Positions 35,990 to 46,041 of a stretch of DNA of 64,000 nucleotides are shown piece by piece. A program made the translations under genes and the position numbers. The first letter of the stretch is position 1. Every line of letters starts with the position of its first letter. The notes below the pieces were generated by a model. That model saw only the letters and a program-made list of their open reading frames with translations. It had not been told where the DNA came from and did no database searches. The DNA is from Gemmatimonadota bacterium (GTDB lineage Bacteria; Latescibacterota; UBA2968; UBA8231), in contig VXML01000024.1 in assembly GCA_009841115.1 (NCBI GenBank), positions 66,249 through 130,248 of the forward strand. The letters are read 5' to 3'.

Positions 35990-38059
35990 ATGCGCACGCG
36001 AACGATACTTACCACAACGATCCTGCTAGTCGCGACAGTGGTTGCAGGCTACGGTCAGCGCCGCGTCGTGCAGATCGGCGGGACAGCGGGGGATTTCTCG
36101 TGGTCACAGGTGCGTCAGAAGGCCGTCGCCCTCGATGATACGACCGCTCCGGGTGCCTTGCAGCCCAGAGAGCTGCGGCCATGGGAAAACATCATGGTCG
36201 GTCCCGGGGCCTTCGCCAATATATTCGGTCTATCTTGGGCGGAGGGACAGACAACAGGCAAGGCCTTCGGTTTCCAGGCCGGCGTTGACCCGCGCTTCTG
36301 GCACGGTGGCTACAGCCGCGAGGAGGCCGTGGTCATCGATGGCGATCCCGAGACAGCAATCTCGCTGCGGCAGCTAATCGGCGAGGGGCCGGTACAAGTC
36401 TTCAACCAGATTCTGCGCCTGCAGGAAGAAGTTTGGACCTTTGATCTGGTTTTGGAGACGCCGATCAACCGGATCCTGTTTTTTCCTCGGCAATCGGGCG
36501 TTGATAAGCGCGGCATTCCCAACAAGCAGGGATCGCCGCGGGCGTATCGTCTCTCGATACAGAACGAGGCGGAAGAATTCCTACTCGAAGGCTCCGAGCC
36601 GATCCCGAAGCGGACGCTTGCCACCCTCATCGAGGAAACCAAGTCCAACACGAAGAGCCGAGTCGATGTCAGCTTTCCGCTGCAGCCGGCCAGATTCATC
36701 CGACTCGATCTGAGTTTGGCGGACCAGTTCTACAGCATGGCCGAATTCCAGGTCTATGGCGAGGGCGTCCCGACCAATGTAAACTACGTTTCTACCGCCA
36801 TTCCATTCGACGAGCCCGTCAACTTCGGCGAGATCACCTACTCCTTCCGCGCGCTGCGACGAGACCGGGAAGCGGACGTGCTCGTCGAAGACCCCGAAGG
36901 CGATGCCCGACTACTCATAGAAACGCGTTCCGGCACTGACGACACACCGCTGGCTTACTACGTCGTAGATGACTTCGGGCGCGACAAGGAGGCGACCGAG
37001 TCGGAATGGCAGCGCGCCTCGCTACCCCGACGGGAGAGTCTCTCCGTCCGCTATCCCAATCAGCGCAGTGTCGTCCTCGACGACGAGACCAACTGGTCAC
37101 CGTGGTCTTCGCCCTATCGCTCATCTGGTCAGTTGAACCGATCCCCGGACGGTCGTCAGTATTTGCAGTTCCGGGCGACGTTCTTGACGGACGATGTGCT
37201 GTCCATCGGTCGTCTAGATTCACTACAGTTTGAGATTTCTCCACTGCTCGCCTCGTCGCTCATGGGTGAGGTTTCCCTAGCAGGTGCTGCTTCGATGGGC
37301 CTGACGACTGAGGCGCAGCCAGCGGAATTCCCCGTTGGGGAGCGACGTCAGCTACACTTTGACATCGCGGCGGACTTCTCTAGCGATGCACAGGGATTTG
37401 ATGCCGTGCGGCTGACGGTCCCCTTTGGCACTCGCTTTGAGGGGCTGAGGATGGGCGATGCAGACCTCGGCACGGTGGTTCCCGACAGCGTGTGGCCTGG
37501 GGACGGGGTCGCCATCGACGGCGAGCTTTTCATCTCCTTCGCCTCCAATCGGGTGTCACGAGACAATGATATTCCCGTCCGTATCGATCTCGAGTCCTCC
37601 CTTTTTACCTCTTCCACGATCTTCGCAGGGGAGGTCATCGATTCTGCCAGTGCCAACCTGCCCCAGTCGGTGGACGGGGGGAATGCCCGGGACGATGTCC
37701 CCACCAACAGTCTGCAGGTCTTCTCGCGCGATGCGAGGACGACCGTTCTCGATGGGGTCCGCCTCATGCAGCCGGCTCTGACACCGAATGGGGACCAGGT
37801 GAACGACGAAATCTACGTCGAGTTTAGCGTCCTCTTTGTCGATGAAGCAGATGTGACCGTAAAGGTGTACGATGTCGCTGGACGCTACATTGCGATTCTA
37901 GACGCTGAGAATCGGGGCCGAACGGCCCAGCAGGTGTCTTGGGACGGTTTCGATGATGATCGCAACCTAGTCCCGCCCGGCCTATATCTGCTTGTGGTCG
38001 AAGTAAATACCCAAAGGGAAATCGCACGGCAGCTACTGACAGTGCCCGTCGTCTACTAG
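35990..38059 (+). CDS. Secreted discoidin-like protein with TPNGDQVND C-terminal domain
   Basis: Same architecture: RFIRLDLSLADQFYSMAEFQVYG; LTPNGDQVNDEIYVEFSVLFVDEADVTVKVYDVAGRYIAIL. Confidence 0.65.
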   Translation: MRTRTILTTTILLVATVVAGYGQRRVVQIGGTAGDFSWSQVRQKAVALDDTTAPGALQPRELRPWENIMVGPGAFANIFGLSWAEGQTTGKAFGFQAGVDPRFWHGGYSREEAVVIDGDPETAISLRQLIGEGPVQVFNQILRLQEEVWTFDLVLETPINRILFFPRQSGVDKRGIPNKQGSPRAYRLSIQNEAEEFLLEGSEPIPKRTLATLIEETKSNTKSRVDVSFPLQPARFIRLDLSLADQFYSMAEFQVYGEGVPTNVNYVSTAIPFDEPVNFGEITYSFRALRRDREADVLVEDPEGDARLLIETRSGTDDTPLAYYVVDDFGRDKEATESEWQRASLPRRESLSVRYPNQRSVVLDDETNWSPWSSPYRSSGQLNRSPDGRQYLQFRATFLTDDVLSIGRLDSLQFEISPLLASSLMGEVSLAGAASMGLTTEAQPAEFPVGERRQLHFDIAADFSSDAQGFDAVRLTVPFGTRFEGLRMGDADLGTVVPDSVWPGDGVAIDGELFISFASNRVSRDNDIPVRIDLESSLFTSSTIFAGEVIDSASANLPQSVDGGNARDDVPTNSLQVFSRDARTTVLDGVRLMQPALTPNGDQVNDEIYVEFSVLFVDEADVTVKVYDVAGRYIAILDAENRGRTAQQVSWDGFDDDRNLVPPGLYLLVVEVNTQREIARQLLTVPVVY

Positions 38060-38070
38060 GGGTTAAGACT

Positions 38071-40416
38071 ATGGCAAAAACAAGCTTGTGCATCATCGCC
38101 ATGACCGCATGGCTGTTGTCCAGTCGCGCTGCGGCCGATGAAATTCGCTTTGAGAGTCTGAGAGACTGGCAGCAGTGGACGAGCCCGATTGGGGCCATTC
38201 AGTTGCGGCAAGACGGGCAAGTCGAGTTGGGGTGGTACGGGACGGACACCGATCCGATGGATAACATGTCCCTGTTCTCACATCCCACCCGGAAAAGTGG
38301 CGAGGTCTTCGGTGGCCTGACGGCACACTCGAACAACCGCAACGCTCGGTTTGTCTTCGATAATGACCACGACACTTGGTGGCAGCCCGATGCCGGTGCC
38401 GATCCCGACAATGCGTGGATACACATCGATTTGGGCCGCCTCGTCCTGCTGAAGGAGATCCGCTTGGTCTTTCCCGACACCCTCGACGTCCGTCCCTTCC
38501 GGGATTTCTCGGTTTTTGTCAGCGAAGGTTCGACGGTGTCTCCGTCCGAGGATGTCTGGCGTTTCCAGCGCGTCTTCACGACCACCGAGCCCAACAAGTT
38601 GGGTGAAATCATCATTCCCTTGTCGATTGAGGATTTTGGGGACGCTGCGACCGGCGAGAACATGGTGCTGGGCAAGACGCTGGACTTCAAGCCCGTGCAC
38701 TACATCCGCTTCCTGCCCCACGAGGTTGGGGAAGGCGCGGCGCTGGCGGAGATTGAGGTGACCGCGATCGGCGATAATATAGCATTGACGACCTTTGATC
38801 GGGGGGGGACGATCCGATCGGGACGCCCAAAAGTGGAAGAGCTGCGCGATGGGACCGTGGATAATGCATGGCCCTTGATTGCCAATAACCTCAATCGCTT
38901 CTGGCAGGATGGCGGGATGTGGTTTGAGTGGGATCTGGGTGCCCTCTTCCACGTCAGCCGGATCGTGCTCTACCAGTGGCCTCCCAATCATCTAGGTCGA
39001 ACGACATTCGGAATCGGCGGTACCAACAACGGTTACAATCTGGAGATGACGGATGGGACGCCGATCGCCCGAGACGATGCATTCCGCAGTCCCTTTGACT
39101 ACACGCGCGTTTCGCTCGTCGACAACAGCCGGGCACCGGTGCGCTACGTCTTCGACCATCATCTAGAAGATCGAGTTGGCCGCTATCTGTTTTGGAACCA
39201 CTTCGATGTCCAAGACAGAAGGGTTGGCTATATCATGCTGGAAGTATTCATCTATTCCGCTGGCTACCCGGCACAAGCGGCATTGACATCTGACTTCATC
39301 GACCTCGGGGGGGCCAAGAGCATTACGGGGATTTCGTGGGATGCCGACACCCCGCCGGGGACCCGAATCACTGTGCAGACTCGAACGGGCAATGAACTCG
39401 ACGCGGAGCAATTTTTCTTCAAGAAGAACGGTGAGCCGGTCACGGAGGCGCAGTACAACAAGCTGCCCAAAGTGGTCCGAGGTGAGATCGTCGAAGTGCC
39501 CAAGGAGGGTGCGGACTGGAGTGGTTGGAGTGAGCCGCACCTTTCGTCGGGCCAGTCCTTTCGGTCGCCCACCCCTAGACGGCTATTGCGAATGCGGGTG
39601 AGTCTGGAGACCGAAGATCCTAAAATCACTCCGGTCCTCAACGCAGTGACTCTTCACTTCGACGAAGCACTGGTGCAAAAAGGCGTTGAGGCTGCGATCT
39701 ATCCACGGGAAGCGATCGCTGGCGAGTGGCAGGATTTTCGCTACGTGCTGCAACCGGTCTTCACAGTCAGAGATCAGGGCTTTGACCGCGTAATTCTGCC
39801 CGTGCCAGGACAAGTGCGGAACGTGTCGCTGCGCATCAATGGTGAAGAGGTCGAAGGGGCTGTCGAGTCCACAGTGGACACGCTCATCATCGCCATGCCT
39901 CGCCGCTCGCTGCGAGACTCGGTGGAGGTGATGTTCACGGCGCGACCGCTGAACAATCCCACCCGCTTCCTCGCATCCGTGGCGAACTCGGCACAACCGG
40001 ATAATCGGCAAGAGGTGAGGCCGCTAGAAGTCGACGACGACGGCGATGGCGAGTTCGATCGCACGGACCGAGAGGCCCTCTTCGTCTTCTTGCCGAACAC
40101 AACTTCAGGAGGTACTATCCGCAACCTCGTTGCATCGAGCCGCGTCATCACGCCCAACGGCGACGCTATCAACGACGATTTGCGCATTACCTTCGATCTA
40201 TTTCGCACCAAAGTCGCTGCTGAGCTACGGCTCTACAGCTTGTCAGGGCACCTGCTCCAGGTCGTCGCCGGCCAGCGAGGGGAGACACAGCAGCTAGTGT
40301 GGGATGGGATGGTGGATGATCGGCCGGCGCCACCCGGGATCTATGTCTGCCGCATAGAGGTGCCGACAGAAGCAGGGCAGGAGGCCAAAACCCTGCTGGT
40401 AAGTGTAGCCTACTAG
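38071..40416 (+). CDS. Secreted discoidin-like protein with TPNGDAIND C-terminal domain
   Basis: WIHIDLGRLVLLKEIRLVFPDTLDVRPFRDFSVFVS; VITPNGDAINDDLRITFDLFRTKVAAELRLYSLSGHLLQVV. Confidence 0.65.
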   Translation: MAKTSLCIIAMTAWLLSSRAAADEIRFESLRDWQQWTSPIGAIQLRQDGQVELGWYGTDTDPMDNMSLFSHPTRKSGEVFGGLTAHSNNRNARFVFDNDHDTWWQPDAGADPDNAWIHIDLGRLVLLKEIRLVFPDTLDVRPFRDFSVFVSEGSTVSPSEDVWRFQRVFTTTEPNKLGEIIIPLSIEDFGDAATGENMVLGKTLDFKPVHYIRFLPHEVGEGAALAEIEVTAIGDNIALTTFDRGGTIRSGRPKVEELRDGTVDNAWPLIANNLNRFWQDGGMWFEWDLGALFHVSRIVLYQWPPNHLGRTTFGIGGTNNGYNLEMTDGTPIARDDAFRSPFDYTRVSLVDNSRAPVRYVFDHHLEDRVGRYLFWNHFDVQDRRVGYIMLEVFIYSAGYPAQAALTSDFIDLGGAKSITGISWDADTPPGTRITVQTRTGNELDAEQFFFKKNGEPVTEAQYNKLPKVVRGEIVEVPKEGADWSGWSEPHLSSGQSFRSPTPRRLLRMRVSLETEDPKITPVLNAVTLHFDEALVQKGVEAAIYPREAIAGEWQDFRYVLQPVFTVRDQGFDRVILPVPGQVRNVSLRINGEEVEGAVESTVDTLIIAMPRRSLRDSVEVMFTARPLNNPTRFLASVANSAQPDNRQEVRPLEVDDDGDGEFDRTDREALFVFLPNTTSGGTIRNLVASSRVITPNGDAINDDLRITFDLFRTKVAAELRLYSLSGHLLQVVAGQRGETQQLVWDGMVDDRPAPPGIYVCRIEVPTEAGQEAKTLLVSVAY

Positions 40417-40474
40417 TTAGAAAGGTTGATCTGATGACGATACGCGGCGGGAAACTAATACGGGAGAGCTGGAC

Positions 40475-43114
40475 ATGAAGTGCAAATGGGTCGGCTCCAT
40501 CCTAGCCGTCTTGCTACTGCAAGGGACGCCAGGTGGAGCAGTCGAAATTGGTCTGTTCAATCCCTACATCACGGACGGAGCCCGAATCAGTCCTGAGACA
40601 CTGGTTCCAACTTTGCGGAAGTGGTATTTGCCCCAAGCGCTCTACTCACTATACGGCTGGCAGGGAAGTGGTTACACCAACTATGCTCGGGACCAGTACC
40701 GGCGATATGTGAGAACCGAGCTCGAAGGCGACCGCTACTACGACCTGTACGGCAATTACTTCACCAAGGGCTGGAATATCTACAACTTCACGAATGAGTA
40801 TCCGCGAGATTTTGGGAGCGGAATTTGGAAGGATCCGAACTTCAGCCAGTGGTTCAATCGTCTCATCGTGGTCTCTGGGGCCAAGGGGCAGTTCCACACC
40901 TCTCTAACCATCGGCGAGGGCATTCGCACCACGATGACCCCGCTCACCTTCTCCAAACCGCTGTTCGACGGTCTGCAGTGGGACTTCCAGACCGATAAAT
41001 ACGGAGTAAGCATCTTGGCGGCGCGGGCAGATTCGCCCGGGCGCGTGGCCGTCGCTGTTGACCAAGGAGCAGCGCGGCAAACGACCTTCACTCAGTTGCT
41101 CGGCATGAACGGAAGCGTCGGCGTCGGCGATTTCGCGACATTGGGTGGAACGTATCTGACGAGCTTTCACCAAAACTCGGCACTCTCCCTCGACGAAAAT
41201 TCGCTGCGTGGCGTCCTCGGCGGTCGCCTGAATGCGGGAAATGTCCAGCGGCTGATCGTGCGTCTGTCAGACGACTCACCAGAGGATGGCGTCGGCGGCG
41301 CACTGCTGCTCCGCGAGCGCATCTTCATCAACGGCGTTGAGCATCCCGAGATCGACCCGATCATTGAAGGGGGTGTGGCGCGCGAAGGCCTGCTAGAGGC
41401 CAGTGGTTCCAATACGGTCACCCTGACGTATAACATTGAGACTGATTTCCGGCCGGGCCCCGGTGAGGAGATCACTGATTTCCGGGAGATCGAGCGCATC
41501 GAAGTAGGGCTGGTCGTGGCCAACGACTACCTCGTAGAAGTCGCATCGAACTTGCAGACCAACGCGACGCTGGAGCCCGCCTTCCTGCCCGTCGCCCAAG
41601 CAGAAGGCAACGTCACTGATGCCTCCAACCAGCGATTTATCCGCTTTCAGTACGGGATCCCGTCGAGCAACGAACTGCGAGGAGTGAATCTGGCGATTAG
41701 CGACGTGGGGGGCTTCAACCTCCGATCTGAGTACGTGAGCAATCGGCGCAACCGACGGTTTCCCAACCAAACCATCCGCAGCAACCAAGCCCTCGCTCAC
41801 GACGCGTCTGAGGCTTATTACGCCACGGCATCGCAGATCACGTACCCCTTTTTCGGCTACGGAGAGTTCTTCAGCGTCGAGCCTGGGTACTCGACGTCTA
41901 TGTTCATTCCCGACTCGCAAGGCTTCATCGATTACGAAGACGAAAAGAATTATCTCTACGAGCTTATCGACGATAACGACGACCAAGATCGCTTCCCAGA
42001 CTGGCAGCGCCGCGCTGTGAATCTGAGTGCCTTGTTTCCAAATCAGAATCAGTTCCCCGACCGGGAGGTGTTTCCGGGTCTCGACGAGAACCAGGACTTC
42101 ATCTCCGACTTCAATCAGAACCAGAACAACCAGCCTGATTACAGCGAGCCGTTCTTCCGCTACCACGTCGATCCACCCGAATTCCTTTTCGGTACGGACA
42201 TGAACAACAATACCATCATCGACCGTTTTGAGAACGACACGGAAGCGGATTATCCGTACAAGCGAGACAGCAAGGGATACAACCTCTACGCTGGTGTCGA
42301 ACTGATGCCGAACAGTCGCCTCATGGTTGGACGCTCGCGGGTGGAACAGCACTCCAGCGACCGCCGGGCAGCCTCCACATACGGTCTGCTGACGCTGAAG
42401 AAGGAATATCCGCAGCGCAGTCTGTCGATCCAGTTGATGGAGTTCGTCCGCATCGTCAAGGACGATATCCCCGACAATCTCATCCAGTGGGTGCAGCCAG
42501 CCTTCTCTCCCGGTACGATGCAGGACTTCAGCGATCCGTTGATCGCACAGGATACCTTTATCAACACCCTCTACCTGCAGGTAGATTGGAATCCGTTTGT
42601 TTCGACGCAGACGAAGCTCAAGTACGACGCCTACAATCAGCAGGGAGATGCGGCGGAGGGAACGCAAAATGAGCGATTCTTGGGCCTAATCAACAAGGCC
42701 GATCGTCAATTCTGGGCAACGCAGACTGTGCTTTTGTGGCCGCAGTGGAAGCAGCGGTTTTCTTCCCGTACGCCGACCAATCCACGTGAGCGCAGCACGC
42801 GCGATCTGGCCGAACTATTCTTTTTTCTAGTCAGCTATAGCATCTCCCCGCAGATGACTCTCGGCCTTGGCAGCGAGTACGAGCTTTTCAATAACCTGAA
42901 GAGCCGCCCCGAGGGTGGTGCCGTTGACTACCAAGACGACTTTAGTCGATTGACTTTGGCGTCGCAGTTTTCCAATCAGGCGGCGTATCTGGGCTACGAG
43001 TTGACCGCGAACATCGGCATACGGTGGACGCGACGCAGCGTTCACGGAGAAGATGCCGACACGAACACGATGATTTTCGTAGATGTGTTTGCGGGTCTCG
43101 GAACCGATCGATGA
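40475..43114 (+). CDS. Large predicted outer-membrane beta-barrel protein
   Basis: Signal peptide; no internal TM helices; C-terminal half with alternating amphipathic strands (YLQVDWNPFVSTQTKLKYDAYNQQ.., LTLASQFSNQAAYLGYELTANIGIRWTRR); acidic NDNDDQDRFPD/ DMNNNTIIDRFENDTEADY loops. Confidence 0.5.
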   Translation: MKCKWVGSILAVLLLQGTPGGAVEIGLFNPYITDGARISPETLVPTLRKWYLPQALYSLYGWQGSGYTNYARDQYRRYVRTELEGDRYYDLYGNYFTKGWNIYNFTNEYPRDFGSGIWKDPNFSQWFNRLIVVSGAKGQFHTSLTIGEGIRTTMTPLTFSKPLFDGLQWDFQTDKYGVSILAARADSPGRVAVAVDQGAARQTTFTQLLGMNGSVGVGDFATLGGTYLTSFHQNSALSLDENSLRGVLGGRLNAGNVQRLIVRLSDDSPEDGVGGALLLRERIFINGVEHPEIDPIIEGGVAREGLLEASGSNTVTLTYNIETDFRPGPGEEITDFREIERIEVGLVVANDYLVEVASNLQTNATLEPAFLPVAQAEGNVTDASNQRFIRFQYGIPSSNELRGVNLAISDVGGFNLRSEYVSNRRNRRFPNQTIRSNQALAHDASEAYYATASQITYPFFGYGEFFSVEPGYSTSMFIPDSQGFIDYEDEKNYLYELIDDNDDQDRFPDWQRRAVNLSALFPNQNQFPDREVFPGLDENQDFISDFNQNQNNQPDYSEPFFRYHVDPPEFLFGTDMNNNTIIDRFENDTEADYPYKRDSKGYNLYAGVELMPNSRLMVGRSRVEQHSSDRRAASTYGLLTLKKEYPQRSLSIQLMEFVRIVKDDIPDNLIQWVQPAFSPGTMQDFSDPLIAQDTFINTLYLQVDWNPFVSTQTKLKYDAYNQQGDAAEGTQNERFLGLINKADRQFWATQTVLLWPQWKQRFSSRTPTNPRERSTRDLAELFFFLVSYSISPQMTLGLGSEYELFNNLKSRPEGGAVDYQDDFSRLTLASQFSNQAAYLGYELTANIGIRWTRRSVHGEDADTNTMIFVDVFAGLGTDR

Positions 43115-44718
43115 TGAGGATATCGTCGCGCGCTGTTATTTTGCTAACAGCGGGATTGCTGGCCTGCGAACGGACCGAACAATACGATCCAAAGCCTGTA
43201 GTCGTCGCCGTCATCGACCGGGATACGATTGATGTCGAGGCATACGACGAGATGGCGACGACACTTCTCGCCTCTTCTCATCGCGGCCAAGATCCCACCA
43301 GTCTCGACACGAGACGCCAACTGCTGGATGCGATGATAGATAGACAGTTGCTGGCGCTGGAGGGACAACGCAGGAAGCTGGACGCAGCGCCTAAAATCGC
43401 AACTGCCCTTGAGCAGCGTCAGAGCAAACTCCTCTGGCGCGCTCTGTTCAACGCGGTCGCGGTCGACGCGGGGCTCGATACGTCAGGCATCCAGACCTTC
43501 GCCATTGAAGAGGGGTTTACCGAAGAGGTGCTGCTCCAGCACGTGATGCTGGCGAATGAGGCCGATGCGTGGAGTGTTCTCGAGGCTCTCGATGCGGGAG
43601 AGCCGATGGATGTGCTCGCGGTCGAACGTTCGACACACCACGAGACAGGGGGCTTGGGGGGGTACTTTAGCTACATGTCTGTATCCCAAGTGCTCCCGGA
43701 GATCAGAGAGCAGATTCTGTCGCTGGAGTCTGGTCAAACCTACCCGGAACCTCTGACTTCCCGCTACGGGATTCACGTGTTTCGCCTGATTGACCGTCGC
43801 CCCGCCGACATGGTGAGATGGTGGGATGCTGTGCTCAAGGAGTTCCGCGTACGCGAGAGGAGCCGCGTCTTCGAGTCCTTTGCCGACAGCTTGGCGGATG
43901 CGCATGGCTTAGTCTGTGAGTCTTTGGTCGACGATCGCCCAGCGTCGGATCCTCTCTGTACTTGGACGGATGGCCAGCTCTTGTCATCCGACGTCAACTT
44001 GGCCGCCGCCGGGGAGGATCTGCAGAGCTGGTTGCGCACGAAGGCCCGGGATCGGCTGGTCGTCGAGGAGGCCAAGCGTCGTGGCATGGACCGCGAACTC
44101 GTGGTGCGCGATCAGGTCGAAGCGCTGAGGGAAGAAATGATGATCGACAGCCTCCAGCGGGTTGTCGTCGGTCGCATTGAGATAGCGGATGCCGAAAAAC
44201 GGGCGTACTACGAGAAACACCCTGAGTTGTATGGTCCGCGTCCGACGGTTCGCGTCGATGAGGTCCTCGTCGCTGACCGCACTCTGGCGCAACGACTCCG
44301 TGGCCAAGCAGAGGTGGGGGTTCCCATCGACTCCTTGGCACGGGTACACAGCATTCGCGAGGTGACTAAGAAAAGAGGCGGGTCGATGTGGCTCGTCACG
44401 AGAGACAATCCGCTCCTAGGGGCTCTCGCGCCCCTCGCTCTCGACTCGGAAGTGGGTGCTCTCCTAGGGCCTCTCGAAGTACCTGGCGGGTATTCCGTTT
44501 TGCGCATCGCCGAAAAGAGTGAGACACCGACGCGCCCCTATGAGGCAGTGGAACGGAATATTGAAGTGATTCTCCGTCTGCGCGCTGAGCATCAGAAGAT
44601 GGACTCGTTGCTGGTCCAACTTCGCGTGGACTTCGCCGACGAGGTCGTGGTCCATGCAGATGCGCTGGGATCTGTACTAACCGATTGGGGGGATCGCGAA
44701 GATGATGCCCAAAATTGA
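43111..44718 (+). CDS. Parvulin-type peptidyl-prolyl isomerase lipoprotein (SurA/PrsA-like)
   Basis: Lipobox LLTAGLLAC; GGLGGYFSYMSVSQVLPEIREQILSLESGQTYPEPLTSRYGIHVFRLIDRR (PPIC); second partial PPIC-like region. Start overlaps previous stop. Confidence 0.75.
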   Translation: MMRISSRAVILLTAGLLACERTEQYDPKPVVVAVIDRDTIDVEAYDEMATTLLASSHRGQDPTSLDTRRQLLDAMIDRQLLALEGQRRKLDAAPKIATALEQRQSKLLWRALFNAVAVDAGLDTSGIQTFAIEEGFTEEVLLQHVMLANEADAWSVLEALDAGEPMDVLAVERSTHHETGGLGGYFSYMSVSQVLPEIREQILSLESGQTYPEPLTSRYGIHVFRLIDRRPADMVRWWDAVLKEFRVRERSRVFESFADSLADAHGLVCESLVDDRPASDPLCTWTDGQLLSSDVNLAAAGEDLQSWLRTKARDRLVVEEAKRRGMDRELVVRDQVEALREEMMIDSLQRVVVGRIEIADAEKRAYYEKHPELYGPRPTVRVDEVLVADRTLAQRLRGQAEVGVPIDSLARVHSIREVTKKRGGSMWLVTRDNPLLGALAPLALDSEVGALLGPLEVPGGYSVLRIAEKSETPTRPYEAVERNIEVILRLRAEHQKMDSLLVQLRVDFADEVVVHADALGSVLTDWGDREDDAQN

Positions 44719-44742
44719 AGAGTACTTGGATCTGCAAGTGTC

Positions 44743-45963
44743 ATGCCCGCCGTTTTCATCTTCTTCCTACTGAGCGCCTGCGAGGGGCCTGTGCCCGAGC
44801 AACAGGCGGTTCGACAGCAGGAAGCCGCGCGAGCCCTCCTCGACAGCGCACTTGAGCACTCAGCTCGTGGTGAATCTGCCGAAGCTATTCTACTGCTGCA
44901 ACGCGCGGTGCAGCTAGATCCACAGGATCCGGTCATCCACTACGATCTCGGCAACAATCTGGCGCGGCAGGGCCGTCTCGACCAAGCCGCGGCGTCGTAC
45001 CAACAAGCGATATCCCTCAAGCCCGAGTACGCGGCAGCCCATTACAACCTAGCCTCCGTGCGCTCCGCAGCGGGACGGCACGAGGAGGCGGAAGAACTGA
45101 TGGCGCGAGCGATTGAGGCCGATAGCGGCTATCAGCCCGCCCACAAGGCTTTGGCGCAACTGCGGGAACGGCGAGGCGACTACGACGGGGCTATCGAAGC
45201 CCTGGAGATTGCGGTGGGGATTCGTCCCGACGACGTGGAGGCGCGCAACCTGCTGGGCTACCTGCTGGGGAAGCAGGGGCGACGGGACGCGGCCGAAGTG
45301 GTTCTGCAGAGAACGCTGCAGATTGACTCGACCCACGCGGACACTTGGGCGCACTTAGGTGCGCTACAACTCGCCGCCAAGGATTTCGCGAGTGCGCGTC
45401 GGCATCTCGAGAGGGCCATTCAGTTCAATGCGCACCACACGAAGGCGCACTTCGATCTGGCTAACTGTCTGATGCGGCTGGGGCAGAAGGAGAGTGGGCG
45501 AAAGGTGATGCGTCGGTTCGAGATGCTGAGATCGATCGACACGGATATTGTCAAGTACCGCGAGGCGATCCGCCACGACCCCACCGATCCGGCTCTCTAT
45601 CGAGAATTGGCTCGCCTGTATTCGAGACGGGGTGAGACGGACAAAGCGATTCAGCTCTATCGACAAGCTATCTCACGAGATGTCGGATTGGCCGCTGCCC
45701 ACAACAACTTGGGAAACCTCCTGCTGCAACAGAATCGACCCGAAGAGGCTGCCCGGGCCTATCGAGCCGCGTTGCGCGCTGACTCTACCTACGCCTTCGC
45801 TCACAATGGGATCGGCAATGTCAGGCTACTCGCGGGGAATAGGATAGGGGCCATGGAGGCCTTCGAGCGCGCAGTCGAACTAGACTCCTCGAACCAAACG
45901 TTCGTCGATAACCTCAAATCCGTACAAATACTACAGCACGCGGAGGAATCGCATGATCGCTGA
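44743..45963 (+). CDS. TPR-repeat lipoprotein
   Basis: FLLSAC lipobox; IHYDLGNNLARQGRLDQAAASYQQAISLKPEYAAAHYNLAS etc. Confidence 0.88.
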   Translation: MPAVFIFFLLSACEGPVPEQQAVRQQEAARALLDSALEHSARGESAEAILLLQRAVQLDPQDPVIHYDLGNNLARQGRLDQAAASYQQAISLKPEYAAAHYNLASVRSAAGRHEEAEELMARAIEADSGYQPAHKALAQLRERRGDYDGAIEALEIAVGIRPDDVEARNLLGYLLGKQGRRDAAEVVLQRTLQIDSTHADTWAHLGALQLAAKDFASARRHLERAIQFNAHHTKAHFDLANCLMRLGQKESGRKVMRRFEMLRSIDTDIVKYREAIRHDPTDPALYRELARLYSRRGETDKAIQLYRQAISRDVGLAAAHNNLGNLLLQQNRPEEAARAYRAALRADSTYAFAHNGIGNVRLLAGNRIGAMEAFERAVELDSSNQTFVDNLKSVQILQHAEESHDR

Positions 45964-46041
45964 ACGACCATCATCACACCCCACGGATGCCGATGGGCCA
46001 TTGGCGATGTCGGCTAACCGTGTGAACGGAGGAATTCCCAC

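Noticed and set aside
41393-42667. 424-aa minus-strand ORF opposite the beta-barrel gene
   Set aside because: Antisense of a clear signal-peptide-bearing ORF; no family motifs; typical high-GC shadow ORF.
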